A DNA stretch of 64,000 nt from Tetracentron sinense (lineage: Eukaryota; Streptophyta; Magnoliopsida; Trochodendrales; Trochodendraceae), in contig CM026559.1 of NCBI GenBank assembly GCA_015143295.1, forward strand, positions 18,428,826 to 18,492,825, given 5' to 3'. Under the pieces are notes generated by a model. That model was not told the origin of the DNA and did no database searches. It saw only the letters and a list, made by a program, of their open reading frames with translations. Shown here piece by piece: positions 23,454 to 33,001 of the stretch; positions within the stretch are counted from its first letter, which is position 1, and every line of letters starts with the position of its first letter. A program made the translations under genes and the position numbers.

Positions 23454-23779
23454 CGGGTACCAAATACTAACCAATAGTTATAGCATAAAAATGGCAATAC
23501 ATAAATCAGGAGCAATTCATATATGTTAGACGGAAACAATTCATACCATACAAGGAAGTAAAGCAATTTATAATCATGATTGTATTTCGTAGAAAGCCGA
23601 TAAAACCTCTTGAAAACATCGTGCACTTGACTTGGCTTGAAATATCTTTCCGTACATGAAAGCTTGTCGTGTTTGTCTTACTTGATCTTGTCGAGCGTGT
23701 CGTACGTGTCATGTCATGCATGTCATGCGTGCTTGCTTGTAATCATGTAACTTGCGAGATACACTTGTGAGATACCCTT

Positions 23780-23945
23780 GTGAGATGCGCTTGAGAGATG
23801 CCTTGAGAGGGAAGGGAGTCCCTTCTTTATGCAATGCACTTGCGAGGGAAGGGAGACCCTTCTTCATGATATGTATGTACTTGCGAGGGAAGGGAGGCCC
23901 TTCTTCATGATATGCACTTGTGAGTGAGGGGAGACCCCTCGTGGA
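23780..23945. repeat. ~55-bp tandem repeat with AAGGGAGACCCTT palindromes (B1 3' LTR)
   Basis: Four units built on 'gcgagggaagggagacccttcttcatgatatgcactt', each containing the inverted repeat AAGGG-AGA/GTC-CCCTT. The same array is at 33785-33915, 43845-43985, 51590-51725, 53440-53560 and 59605-59780. Confidence 0.8.
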
Positions 23946-24852
23946 ATGTTTGTCCTTGTTTTCTTGTGAAAAGCAAGGTAAAACATATCGTAGGATATGT
24001 CCCACCTCTAACCATGTTCTTGAAAACCTCGATAAATCATGTCATGCATGCCGTGCTTGTGGAAACCGTGTACATACTTGCATTTAAATTTAAATATGAC
24101 ATTTGGGTAATTTCACAACACATATAACATCAATGATTGAGCAATGTAATATTCATATCATTGAGGGAAAGCAAGAAACACACTATCATAGGCCCTAGCA
24201 ATATTCATAATTTATTAGGCATGCATTTCCTAATTTACAACTCATTTTATTCACCTTGGCATTTCATCAAACTTGGTGTGTTCATTATTCATTATTCATT
24301 TAAACCTAAATCATGCTTTTCTAGGTGAGTTTACTCACATCATAAAGGTGTGTTTATTATGGATACAATGCCCTCCCCATTTTAATCATCACAACACAAC
24401 CATTGGCATCCAATCGCCCATTCCATCTCCATTCACCATTCACAACCATCCATCTCATAGCACATGTGTAAATGAAAGAAAATCAAAAGAAATAAAGGGA
24501 AAAGAGGAACTATAACTAGGAGGGTAGTAAGAAGTACCGACCTTGAAGAAATGAGGAAGAAACCCCTTCCAAAAACGACCGTGAGTTGCTGCCCTATCTT
24601 GAGGAGATGCTCTCCACGAGTGCTTGAGCCGTGATCTTGGAGAAAAACCGGACTTGAAGTGATCTAGGGTCTCAAAACCCTTTTGATTCTTCTCCAAAAG
24701 CAAAACCCTAGCTTAGGAAACCCTTTCTCCTCTCTTCTAATCCCCCAAATCCTCTAAGTGTTGAGAATGAGCCCTAAAGGCTCGGGTTAAACTCTTAAGG
24801 TAAGAGTGAACCGATCAAAAGACCATAATACCCTTACTGAAATTTCTGCAAA

Positions 24853-25163
24853 AACACGAGTGCCGAACTCGTTGAGCTGTGAATAGTGCCAAACACGTTG
24901 TGCTGTGAATAGTGCCGAACACATTGTGCCGTGAATAGTGCTGAACACGTTGTGCTGTGAATAGTACCAAACACGTTGTGCTGTGAATAGTACCAAACAC
25001 GTTGTGCTATGAATAGTACCAAACACGTTGTGCTGTGAATAGTACCAAACACGTTGTGCTATGAATAGTACCAAACACGTTGTGCTGTGAATAGTACCAA
25101 ACAAATTGTGCTGTGAATAGTTCCAAACACGTTGTGCTGTGAATAGTACCAAACACGTTGTGC
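24853..25163. repeat. 26-bp tandem repeat, 11 copies (B1 3' LTR)
   Basis: Units of the form GCTGTGAATAGTACCAAACACGTTGT. The equivalent array in the 5' LTR (34856-34985) has five copies, so about six were gained or lost after insertion. The open frames across it are by-products of a period near a multiple of three. It occupies the U3 position where related LTRs have CG palindromes. Confidence 0.9.
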
Positions 25164-25662
25164 TGTGCATAGCGCTGAGCTCATTGTCCGTTGTCTTATG
25201 TACAATGTGCCCATCGTGAGCTGTACAACGTACACGTTGTCTGCTGCACGACGCACCCGTTGTCTGTTGCACAACGGATGCACAACGTATACGTTATCAG
25301 AGCTAAAGCTACGTTATCAGAGTACGTTGTCTATGCGTTGTCTGTGCCTTATCAGAGCACGTTGTCAGAGTTACGTCCTTAGTGCCTTCCGAGCTACGTC
25401 CTTAGTGCCTTCCGAGTTACGTCCTTAGTGCCTTCCGAGCTACGATTTCCTGCAGGTCCAGACTGTTTTGGCCATATCTTTTGACTCGTTCGTCCGATTT
25501 TGACGATTCAACTTGCGTTGGGTTCGTACTTCGAAAAGGAACATTTTTGATAGTTCAAAATTTCCAATTTCTTCCTTATTTATTAATTATACCTCTTTAG
25601 ACGCTACTTGCATTACAAACCGAAAAGAAAATTACAAGTCATATACAAACTTATACAAAAAC

Positions 25663-26576
25663 TCATTCAATTAATTCTGGGTACTTTGCTTTGACTTCAG
25701 CTTCACGCTCCCATGTTGCTTCTTCCCGAGCATGGTGTTGCCATTGCACAACAACCAAAGGGATTGTCTTGTTGCGAAGCACCTGATCTCTTCGATCCAA
25801 AATCTGAACCGACTTTTCAATCAAGGTGAGGTCCTCTCGAATCTCCAACGGTTCAAAGTCTATGACATGCGAAGGATCCGCAATGTACTTCCGAAGCATA
25901 GACACATGGAAGACGTTGTGAACTGCGGCCATGTGAGGTGGGAGAGCTACCCTGTAAGCAACCTCACCAACTCGTGTGATAATCTCAAAAGGCCCAACAT
26001 ACCGAGGACTGAGCTTGCATCGCTTTCCAAATCTCATGATCCCTTTGCTATTAGATACTTTCACAAAAACTTGATCCCCTACTTGAAATTCCAAGTCCCT
26101 ACGGCGCGTGTCCGCATAACTTTTCTAGCGATCGTGAGCGGCTTTCAATCGATCCCGAATGATCTTAACTGTGCCTGCAGTTTGCTCAATCAACTCTGGA
26201 CCAAGTACTTTCCTTTCTCCTACCTCATCCCAATAGAGAGGAGACCTACAACTTCGCCCATACAAGGCCTCAAATGGTGCCATTTGGATACTCGCCTGAT
26301 AGCTGTTATTATAGGCGAATTCAACCAAAGGCAAGTGCTCTTCCCAACTGCCTCTGAAATCCAACATACAAGCCCGAAGCATGTCTTCAATGACTTGGTT
26401 CACTCTCTCGGTTTGTCCATCCGTCTGTGGATGAAAAGCCGTGCTGAAATCAAGTCAGGAACCCATAGCCTCCTGGAAACCTTTCCAAAATCTTGACGTG
26501 AATCTTGGATCCCGATCCGACACAACACTAACGGGCACTCCGTGCAACCTCACCACTTCCTTGATGTACAAAGCGG
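25663..26576 (-). pseudogene. B1 pol, 3' part: integrase core end, C-terminus and chromodomain-like tail
   Basis: Resumes the B1 pol after S1. Sense order: [13 protein letters not shown] with the catalytic Glu region, [35 protein letters not shown], then FGKRCKLSPRYVGPFEI and a tail VVVQWQHHAREEATWERE. The tail is the chromodomain-like end of Tekay/Del chromoviruses, thought to steer insertion to heterochromatin. Two nonsense codons (TGA near 26453, TAG near 26123) could each come from one C-to-T change. Ends at TAA after KYPELIE. Confidence 0.9.
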
Positions 26577-26581
26577 CTAAC
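26577..26581. repeat. Target site duplication of S1 (left)
   Basis: CTAAC here and at 28848-28852. Both sides align with uninterrupted B2 pol sequence at ~46655. Confidence 0.92.
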
Positions 26582-26793
26582 TGTAGCACCCCGGACTTTT
26601 TCATCTTTAATGAATGGCACTCTCGTAGCTAATTGGCCGTTTTCATAGTGTAATTAATAAATAAGGGAGAAATCGGAAATTCTGAAATGTTAGAAATGTG
26701 CGTTTTCGAGAGATAAATCCAACGCAAGTTGAATCGTCGAAATCGGACGAGCGAGTCAAAAGATATGGCCAAAACAGTCAGGACCAGCAGAGC

Positions 26794-26978
26794 ACCGATC
26801 GCTCGGTCCATGGAGAGATCGATCGGTCCAAAACCGATCGATCGGTAGCTATCGCACGGTCAGAAATTTTGTATGGGGAAATTTTCCAGAGAGTGAGTTT
26901 TTGACTGGTCGATCGGTCAATAACACCGATCGCTCGGTAGGCAACCGATCGATCGGTCATAACCACCGATCGCTCGGT
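26794..26978. repeat. CCGATCGATCGG palindrome cluster in S1 U3
   Basis: About eight copies of ACCGATCGATCGGT or ACCGATCGCTCGGT, for example at 26794-26807, 26833-26846, 26925-26938, 26944-26957 and 26965-26978. In the middle (26866-26887) lies ATTTTGTATGGGGAAATTTT, also present in E2. Confidence 0.9.
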
Positions 26979-27956
26979 CTTCGTGTTTTTCAGAATTTTC
27001 ATTAAGGGCTTTTTCATCTTTTGGGGTTTAAACCCTTACCCATAAGGGCTTGCCCGAGCCTTTAGGGCTTCATTCACAACACTTAAGGGATTTTGAGAGA
27101 TAGAGAGAAAGGAGAAGGGGATTTGCAACTAGGGTTTTCCATTGGAGAAGGAATCAAAGGGGTTTAAGAACCGTAGCTCACCCAACTCGTTTTGCATCAA
27201 GTTCAAGGCTCAAGCTCGTGTGGGGTTCCCTTCTCAAGCTAGGGCAGCACTCTCTACGGTATTTTCAAGAGGGTTTCCTACCCAATCAAGTATAGTTTGA
27301 GTAAGGGCTTTCTTCTTCCAAGTTGGAGTTTAAATCAAGGTCTACACCAAGATCAAGCTTCGATTCAAGGTTAGTACACTCTACTAACTTTCTTTAGCAA
27401 TAATCTAGTTTTTCCCCTTTGACATTATGATGTTGGTCTTGTATCTTCCCTTACTTGAAATGTGCTATACTTCCTAAACCTAAACAAGATAAATGTGAAT
27501 GTGGGGTTGTATGTATGAATGGTGGATGTAGAGGCAATTGGATGCCGCTGGACGTGGTGAAATGTGGGTATGGAAAATGGTGGAAGGGCACTCTATGAAT
27601 AATGAACATACTTGGATGTTGTGTTGGAAATTTATGCGCTAAAAAGGGGAAATAAAACTACTAAAATGTTGCACACCGGATGTTTGATAATATGCCTAAA
27701 CCAAGAATAAATGAAATTGATAAAGGAAATGGATGTAAGCTTTATGTAATTATTCTTGTAAATGATGACTTGACCAAATGCCATGTTGATCACCTAAATG
27801 CTTACATGTTATACTATGAATTGAAATATGATGCGATATCCCTCTTGTTACACGTGTCCCCATGATTGTCACTATTGGCACGCACACGAGCACACATGCA
27901 TGCATGAAACCGGGTTTTCCAAGATTGTATTATACATGTTGAATCAACAACAAAAT

Positions 27957-28163
27957 AAGAACATGACAAGGAGGTTGGTAGCCCAAGGAAGGGTGCTAGC
28001 CTCTGGCTCACAAGAGAAATGGAACAAGAACATGACAAGGAGGTTGGTAGCCCAAGGAAGGGTGCTAGCCTCTGGCTCACAAGAGAAATGGAACAAGAAC
28101 ATGATAAGGAGGTTGGTAGCCTAAGGAAGGGTGCTAGCCTCTGGCTCACAAGTATACAAGTCA
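27957..28163. repeat. 69-bp tandem triplicate in S1
   Basis: AAGAACATGACAAGGAGG begins at 27957, 28026 and 28095. Each unit contains the inverted repeat GCTAGCCTC/GAGG...GGTAGC and is nearly identical to the next, so amplification was recent. Confidence 0.93.
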
Positions 28164-28398
28164 AGAACAAATCAAGACATGAAATACAAGACAAGACACG
28201 ACACACATACATGATTTGACCGAAACACGAAAAAGGTTTCTGAGACATGAGTTTTACCGAGGTTTTTGCATTCATACACGCATGTCAAGATATGGCTGTG
28301 TATCTTATGCTTTCACTATTGCTTTAAATTAATATCTTGTATTGCTCACTGTTGTTATGCTTTCGCTATTGTTATGGTTAGCTAGTAGTTTGTACTCG

Positions 28399-28421
28399 CT
28401 GAGTATTCCATGCTCAGCCGT
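28399..28421. repeat. Conserved LTR hairpin in S1
   Basis: GCTGAG and CTCAGC arms around TATTCCATG, in sense orientation, eight bases before the S1 microprotein ATG. Confidence 0.8.
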
Positions 28422-28427
28422 ACTTTT

Positions 28428-28568
28428 ATGTCGGCAGGTACGGTGGATGTCCTCGACCCCGAGCCTTGGGTCGAGGAGGAGTATGTAGAGGAGAGGGAGC
28501 CACCTATCCCATGGCAGTCTCTGGAGGATGGGGACTTGGAGGTGTGGCCATACCTCGACCACTGTTGA
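28428..28568 (+). CDS. LTR-encoded microprotein, 46-residue S1 variant
   Basis: Starts ATGTCGGCAGGT like the B copies, contains DPEPWVEEEYVEEREPP, then differs and ends WPYLDHC before TGA. N-terminal and C-terminal parts are diverged in length, but the PWVEEEYVEE core is kept in frame, and there is no stop in 46 codons. It is independent support for a coding frame in this LTR position. Confidence 0.5.
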   Translation: MSAGTVDVLDPEPWVEEEYVEEREPPIPWQSLEDGDLEVWPYLDHC

Positions 28569-28852
28569 GAGGAGAGGGTTGGAGAGTTCCTTTTGTATTT
28601 TGATAGGTGGGCATGTCCACCTTTACTTTGATTGTATTTGGTATATGTTAACTTGGAATACTATTTGGAGTTATAGAAGAAAAGAAAAAGTTGGCTTATG
28701 CATCCGCACTTATGTTTAGTTTCCGCGCTCTGATTATCATCGTATTATATTATGTTTAGCCTCTTGCATTACAGGATGGTTTGACAGGTACACGTAGTCA
28801 CCTCTAAAGTATCCCTTAACTCGTAGGGGGTATTTTGGGGTGCGACACTAAC

Positions 28853-31259
28853 TGACTAGAGTTGAAAGTAGTTCGGTAAGGTAAGAAGTGAGCGGACTTC
28901 GTCAAACGATCCACTACTACCCATATCGCATTTGAGCCCCTTGCCGTCTTTGGCAAGCCAACTATGAAATCCATGGATATGTTCTCCCATTTCCACTCGG
29001 GAATCGGAAGGGACTGTAATAGACCTGCGGGCCGCATGTGTTCTGCTTTTACCTGTTGACACACCAAGCACCGTGCTACATATTCTGTAACCTCCCTCTT
29101 CATATTCTGCCACCAAAAGTGACTCTTGAGGTTCCGGTACATCTTTGTACCCCCTGGATGCACTGTGTACTTCGAACGGTGTGCTTCATCCAAAATCTCT
29201 CTTAGAAGATCTGCATTGGCTGGGACGCACAGCCTTCCCTTGAATGTGATAGCACCCCGACTAGTGAGAGAGAAGTCCTCACTACCCTTAGCAACTTCTT
29301 TGTCCCGATAAGCCAACAATTCAGCATCCGTGGCTTGGTATTCTTGGATCAAATCTATAATGTATGGCCGAACCGTGACATTTGCCAAGATAAGACTACG
29401 AACAGAGTCATTCACACTAATGTCCAGATTTGCCAAGTCTTCAAGTAGCTTCCATTCCTGCACTAACATGCATGCTAATAACCCCGGAGGTCTTCTACTC
29501 AAAGCATCAGCCACTACATTTGCTTTACCCGGGTGGTATTGAATGGTACAATCATAGTCTTTCAAAAATTCCATCCAACGCCGTTGCCTTAGATTCAGCT
29601 CCTTTTGGGAAAAGAGGTACTTGCGGCTCTTGTGGTTCGTATACACATAGAATTCCACCCCGTATAAGTAATGTCGCCAGATCTTGAGTGCAAACACGAC
29701 TGCGGCAAGCTCTAAGTCGTGCGTGGGGTAATTCTTCTCATGCTCCTTCAATTGCCTCGATGCATAGGCAATGACTTTCTTGTGCTGCATGAGTACACAC
29801 CCAAGTCCAACGTGTGAGGCATCACTATACACCTCATACCCATAAGGTCCAGATGGCACAGTAAGGACAGGGGCTGTAGTAAGCCTCTTCTTCAGTTCCA
29901 TGAAACTGATCTCGCACTTATCACTCCATACAAACTTGGCATTCTTCCTTGTCAGGTAAGTGAGCGGTGCTGCAAGGCTAGAGAAACCCTCTACGAATCT
30001 CCTGTAGTAGCCTGCCAACCCAAGAAAGCTGCGTATCTCGGTAACACTCTTGGGCCTCGCCCAACTCATAATTGCTTCGATCTTCTTTGGATCTACTGAG
30101 ATACCTTCTGCAGAAACAACGTGGCCCAGGAATGCCACCTCTTCCAACCAAAACTCACACTTGCTAAGTTTGGCGTATAGCTTGTGCTCTCTTAGCATTC
30201 CCAAAGCAAGGCATAGGTCGCTTGTGTGATCTTCCCGTGTCTGGGAATAGACCAAAATGTCATTAACAAATACAATCACGCACCTATCAAGATATGGCCG
30301 GAACACCCGGTTCATCAAATCCATAAAGGCTGCCGGCGCGTTCGTGAGTCCAAAAGGCATCACCAAGAACTCGTAGTGTCCATACCGAGTCCTGAAAGCA
30401 GTTTTGGGAACATCTTCCACCTTAATCTTCAACTGGTGATAACCCGATCGAAGGTCTATCTTCGAGAAAAATCTCGCTCCCTTCAACTGATCGAACAAGT
30501 CATCAATCCTAGGCAAGGGATACCTATTCTTTATAGTGACTTTGTTCAATTGCCTGTAATCGACGCACATCCGCATCGAGCCATCTTTCTTCTTAACAAA
30601 CAACACCGGGGCACCCCATGGTGAGCCACTTGGTCGAATGAAACCAAGACCTTGTAATTCTTCCAACTGGGTCTTTAACTCTTTGAGTTCAATAGGGGCC
30701 ATTCTATACGGAGCCCTGAAAACAGGAGCTGTGCCTGGTGTAAGCTCGATCACAAACTCAATCTCCCTGTCTGAAGGCAATCCTGGCAACTCCTCTGGAA
30801 ATACATCCAGGAACTCACTCACAACCGGAATAGTCGATGAGTCCTTTGCCTCGGGGTTAGCTAAGCTCAACGCCGCAAAACGAGTAATATATCTACTTTT
30901 CAACCCGCGAAAGTGGAATGGTTTTCCTTCTACCGGCTTGAAGAGTACCATTTTCTCAAAGCAAGCTAGATGCCCATGATGTGCTGCTAACCAATCCATT
31001 CCCAACATAACATCAAAGTCTTGGAATCCAAGGACGATGAGATCAACCGCCAACTCGTGGCTTCCAACTTGGACCACACTATTTCTATACACTTTATCTG
31101 CCAATACTGTTTTACCGAGAGGAGTCGAAATGGCTAACTCCGGTTCTAGCTGACTTGGCTCTACAGAAAAGCCTTCTGAAAAACTCGGCGAGACAAATGA
31201 ATGAGTAGACCCGGTATCAATCAACACTCGAGCCAAATACTCATTGACTAGTAGGGTTC
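28853..31259 (-). pseudogene. B1 protease-RT-RNase H-integrase (exon 2), truncated by S1
   Basis: One open frame of ~800 codons from the intron acceptor to the S1 insertion. Sense order: protease ([12 protein letters not shown] near residue 15), RT ([26 protein letters not shown] around 235-260; [12 protein letters not shown] around 325), RNase H ([12 protein letters not shown], then [11 protein letters not shown]) and integrase zinc finger ([11 protein letters not shown]...CLVCQQVK) with the first part of the core ([10 protein letters not shown]). The RT catalytic box is FVND instead of FVDD, and the RNase H motif is TNHKS instead of TDHKS. Both are single D-to-N changes absent from B2, so the enzymes would be inactive although the frame is open. 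Confidence 0.93.
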
Positions 31260-31407
31260 CTGAAATTTTAAGTAGCGGAGTTAATCCATGCATCAACAGT
31301 GTATACATGTAGGTATATGTACATATATAACATGCCAAGTACGTACACAATCAATTAATACTTAACAGTTTAATTTACGGATAATTAAATAAGCTACAAC
31401 TGCGTAC
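31260..31407 (-). other. Spliceosomal intron between gag and protease of B1 (148 bp)
   Basis: The donor is CAAG|GTACGC and the acceptor AAAATTTCAG|GA, in an AT-rich spacer with in-frame stops. Joining the edges gives GTG CAA G|GA ACC CTA, which continues the gag-pro frame ([20 protein letters not shown]) as in intron-less relatives. A homologous intron with the same borders is at 49064-49207. Unspliced reading ends gag after GTQL. Confidence 0.8.
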
Positions 31408-32641
31408 CTTGCACTACATCGTCAGATGCAAGTGCATCACCCTCTGTTAAGGCAAAAACTCGCCCCTGGTTCGCTTGGCGAGACTGAGGTGTATACCGGG
31501 TAGTCTGAGATGACGCCTGATATGATCCTGCTGGGCGTGCTGGTGGCCTAATCCCCTGAGACTGGCCTGGTAAATGCCGACTGGGGCAATCCCTGATCAT
31601 ATGGCCCTGGCGACCACAATGAAAACATCCACCCGATGCTCTTCGGCAATCTCCTGCCGGGTGCCTTCGATCGGATGAAGTGCAGATCTCGTGTGTATAA
31701 GTCGGAGGGGCTGGAGGTGGAGCATACCTCATCGTCTGAGGTGCAATAGGCCGTGGGGCCGGAAGAGCCTGAGGCACATACAGCCGTGGAGCTGGAGGCG
31801 CATAAGATGGCCTCATCGGTGGTGCTGGCCACGCATACTGATAAGGGCCGGTATGAGCCCGCCTCTCTAGAGGTGCTGAACTACTGGATTGGCCTCTCGT
31901 CAATTCCCTCTTCTTGGACACCGCCTCAGAGTTGGTCTCAACCAACAAGGCTTTATCCACCACCTCAGTGTAAGTGGCGTGTCTAAAGACCGATACTTTC
32001 TCCATGAAGACATCCTTGAGTCCTTGCTCAAACCTCCTCTCCTTCATTGCCTCGGTGGCAATCATATGTGTCGCGAAGCGTGATAGCTCCGAGAACTTGG
32101 CCTCATAAGCGGCCACAGACAACGAACCTTGCTCAAGGTTGATGAATTCTCTCTCTTTCTTTTCCCGTGCTCCAATCGGAAAATACTTCTTGTAAAAAGT
32201 ATCCTTGAACTCCTCCCAAGTCCAAGGTTGACCCTGCATGGTCAAATCTCGCGTCCTCAATGCGGACAACCACCAATGGTGGGCTTCACCTTCTAGCATG
32301 AAAACTGCCCATACTACTCTATCCTCCTCTGTAGGCGAGAGGACCGCAAAGATATTCTCCATCTGGAGGATCCATGCCTCCGCAGCAAGAGGGTCCACAC
32401 TCCCATGGAAGGGTGGAGGCCTCAATCTCCTGAATGCCTCAACTCCAGCGGTACGATGTACTGGAGCTGCGGGCGGTGGAGTAGGTGCCGCCGATGATGG
32501 TATAGCTTGCCGAGCCGCCAGTATGGCGAGTGTCTCAGCAATAGAGCCTACGACCTGAGAGAGGTCCGGCTGCTCATCCTCATCCCGTGAAGAAGAGGAA
32601 ACTCTGGTATGTGGTCCATGACCCCGTGTGTTCCGTCTCAT
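31408..32641 (-). CDS. B1 Gag (exon 1)
   Basis: An open frame from ATG at 32641; it would extend to a stop at 31394 if unspliced (415 residues). Sense order: acidic N-terminus, alanine/proline linker, capsid-type domain (RLRPPPFHGSVDPLAAEAWILQ, WEEFKDTFYKKYFP, FINLEQGSLSVAAYEAKFSELSRF), a proline-rich segment and zinc knuckle CFHCGRQGHMIRDC. A first, atypical knuckle reads CTSSDRRHPAGDC. In B2 the same place has CTSCGKRHPAGDC, so B1 has lost one Cys. Gag forms the particle that packages element RNA. Confidence 0.92.
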
Positions 32642-32980
32642 GACTAAAGTCCTAAGAATAATAACACCACATGAGTCTAACTTGAAACCACAGTTTATTT
32701 CAATGCCATTTCATAATAATTCAATTTGTATTAGTTGTATAATACTAATACACATCACATCAAGTCATCAGAGTATTCATCACATTATACTTATACTTTA
32801 GTGTTCTGGCGTACCTAGGACCGTACTTGGTTAAAGCAACCATTTTAGACTAAGACTAAAGTTTAGTCTTAAACTTGGAACCAGACTCGTTCCCGACTCA
32901 CTTCCTTCCTAACTTGTTTTCTAACATATGCTCTTGTCAAGCCGTGGTATAAGATTCTAAGTGACCCTAGTGACCTAAAG
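32642..32980 (-). other. B1 5' leader
   Basis: Non-coding, AT-rich. Closely similar to 50454-50798 (B2), and its PBS-proximal half to 63880-64000 (B4). Confidence 0.8.
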
Positions 32981-32997
32981 CCTAAGCTCTGATACCA
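32981..32997 (-). other. B1 primer binding site (tRNA-Met)
   Basis: The minus strand reads TGGTATCAGAGCTTAGG, four bases after the LTR end. TGGTATCAGAGC is the classic initiator tRNA-Met site of plant LTR elements. Confidence 0.92.
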
Positions 32998-33001
32998 CTT
33001 C

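Larger units (their letters stand above)
23005..25603 (-). repeat. B1 3' LTR, with deleted outer end of U3
   Basis: Begins TGTCGCAACCC. Compared with B2 (45570-45680), the sequence jumps at ~25603 from '...ttaattatacctcttta' straight into internal sequence, so about 95 bp with the LTR terminus GGGGCTCTACA and the PPT are missing. It holds eleven copies of a 26-bp repeat. Confidence 0.9.
26582..28847 (+). mobile_element. S1: solo LTR of a chromovirus related to B1-B4
   Basis: TGTAGCACCCCGG at the start and GGGGTGCGACA at the end match B-type LTR termini in opposite orientation to B1. It has a perfect 5-bp duplication (CTAAC) and no internal region, so it arose by recombination between two LTRs. 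It contains U3 palindromes (26794-26978), a degenerate TATA region (~27036-27047), a 69-bp triplicate (27957-28163), the hairpin (~28399) and a 46-codon version of the microprotein (28428-28568). Confidence 0.93.

Noticed and set aside
24853..25163. CRISPR-like regularly spaced repeats
   Set aside because: Contiguous tandem units without unique spacers, in a plant LTR.
24787..25272. Open frame of ~160 codons with repeated HYSQHNVFG-type segments
   Set aside because: It is a translation of the 26-bp tandem repeat in the B1 LTR. Other frames through the repeat are equally open, and the frame changes with copy number in the other LTR.
27814..28275. 153-codon minus-strand frame with SLVSQRLAPFLGLP repeats
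   Set aside because: Antisense translation of the 69-bp triplicate (69 is divisible by three) in S1.
28816..28852. C-terminal extension of B1 pol ([10 protein letters not shown])
   Set aside because: The frame has simply run into the inserted S1 LTR.
32981..33001. tRNA gene fragment
   Set aside because: Only the 3'-end complement of tRNA-Met is present, at the LTR boundary, so it is a primer binding site. The same holds at 17099-17116, 38886-38902 and 50799-50815.
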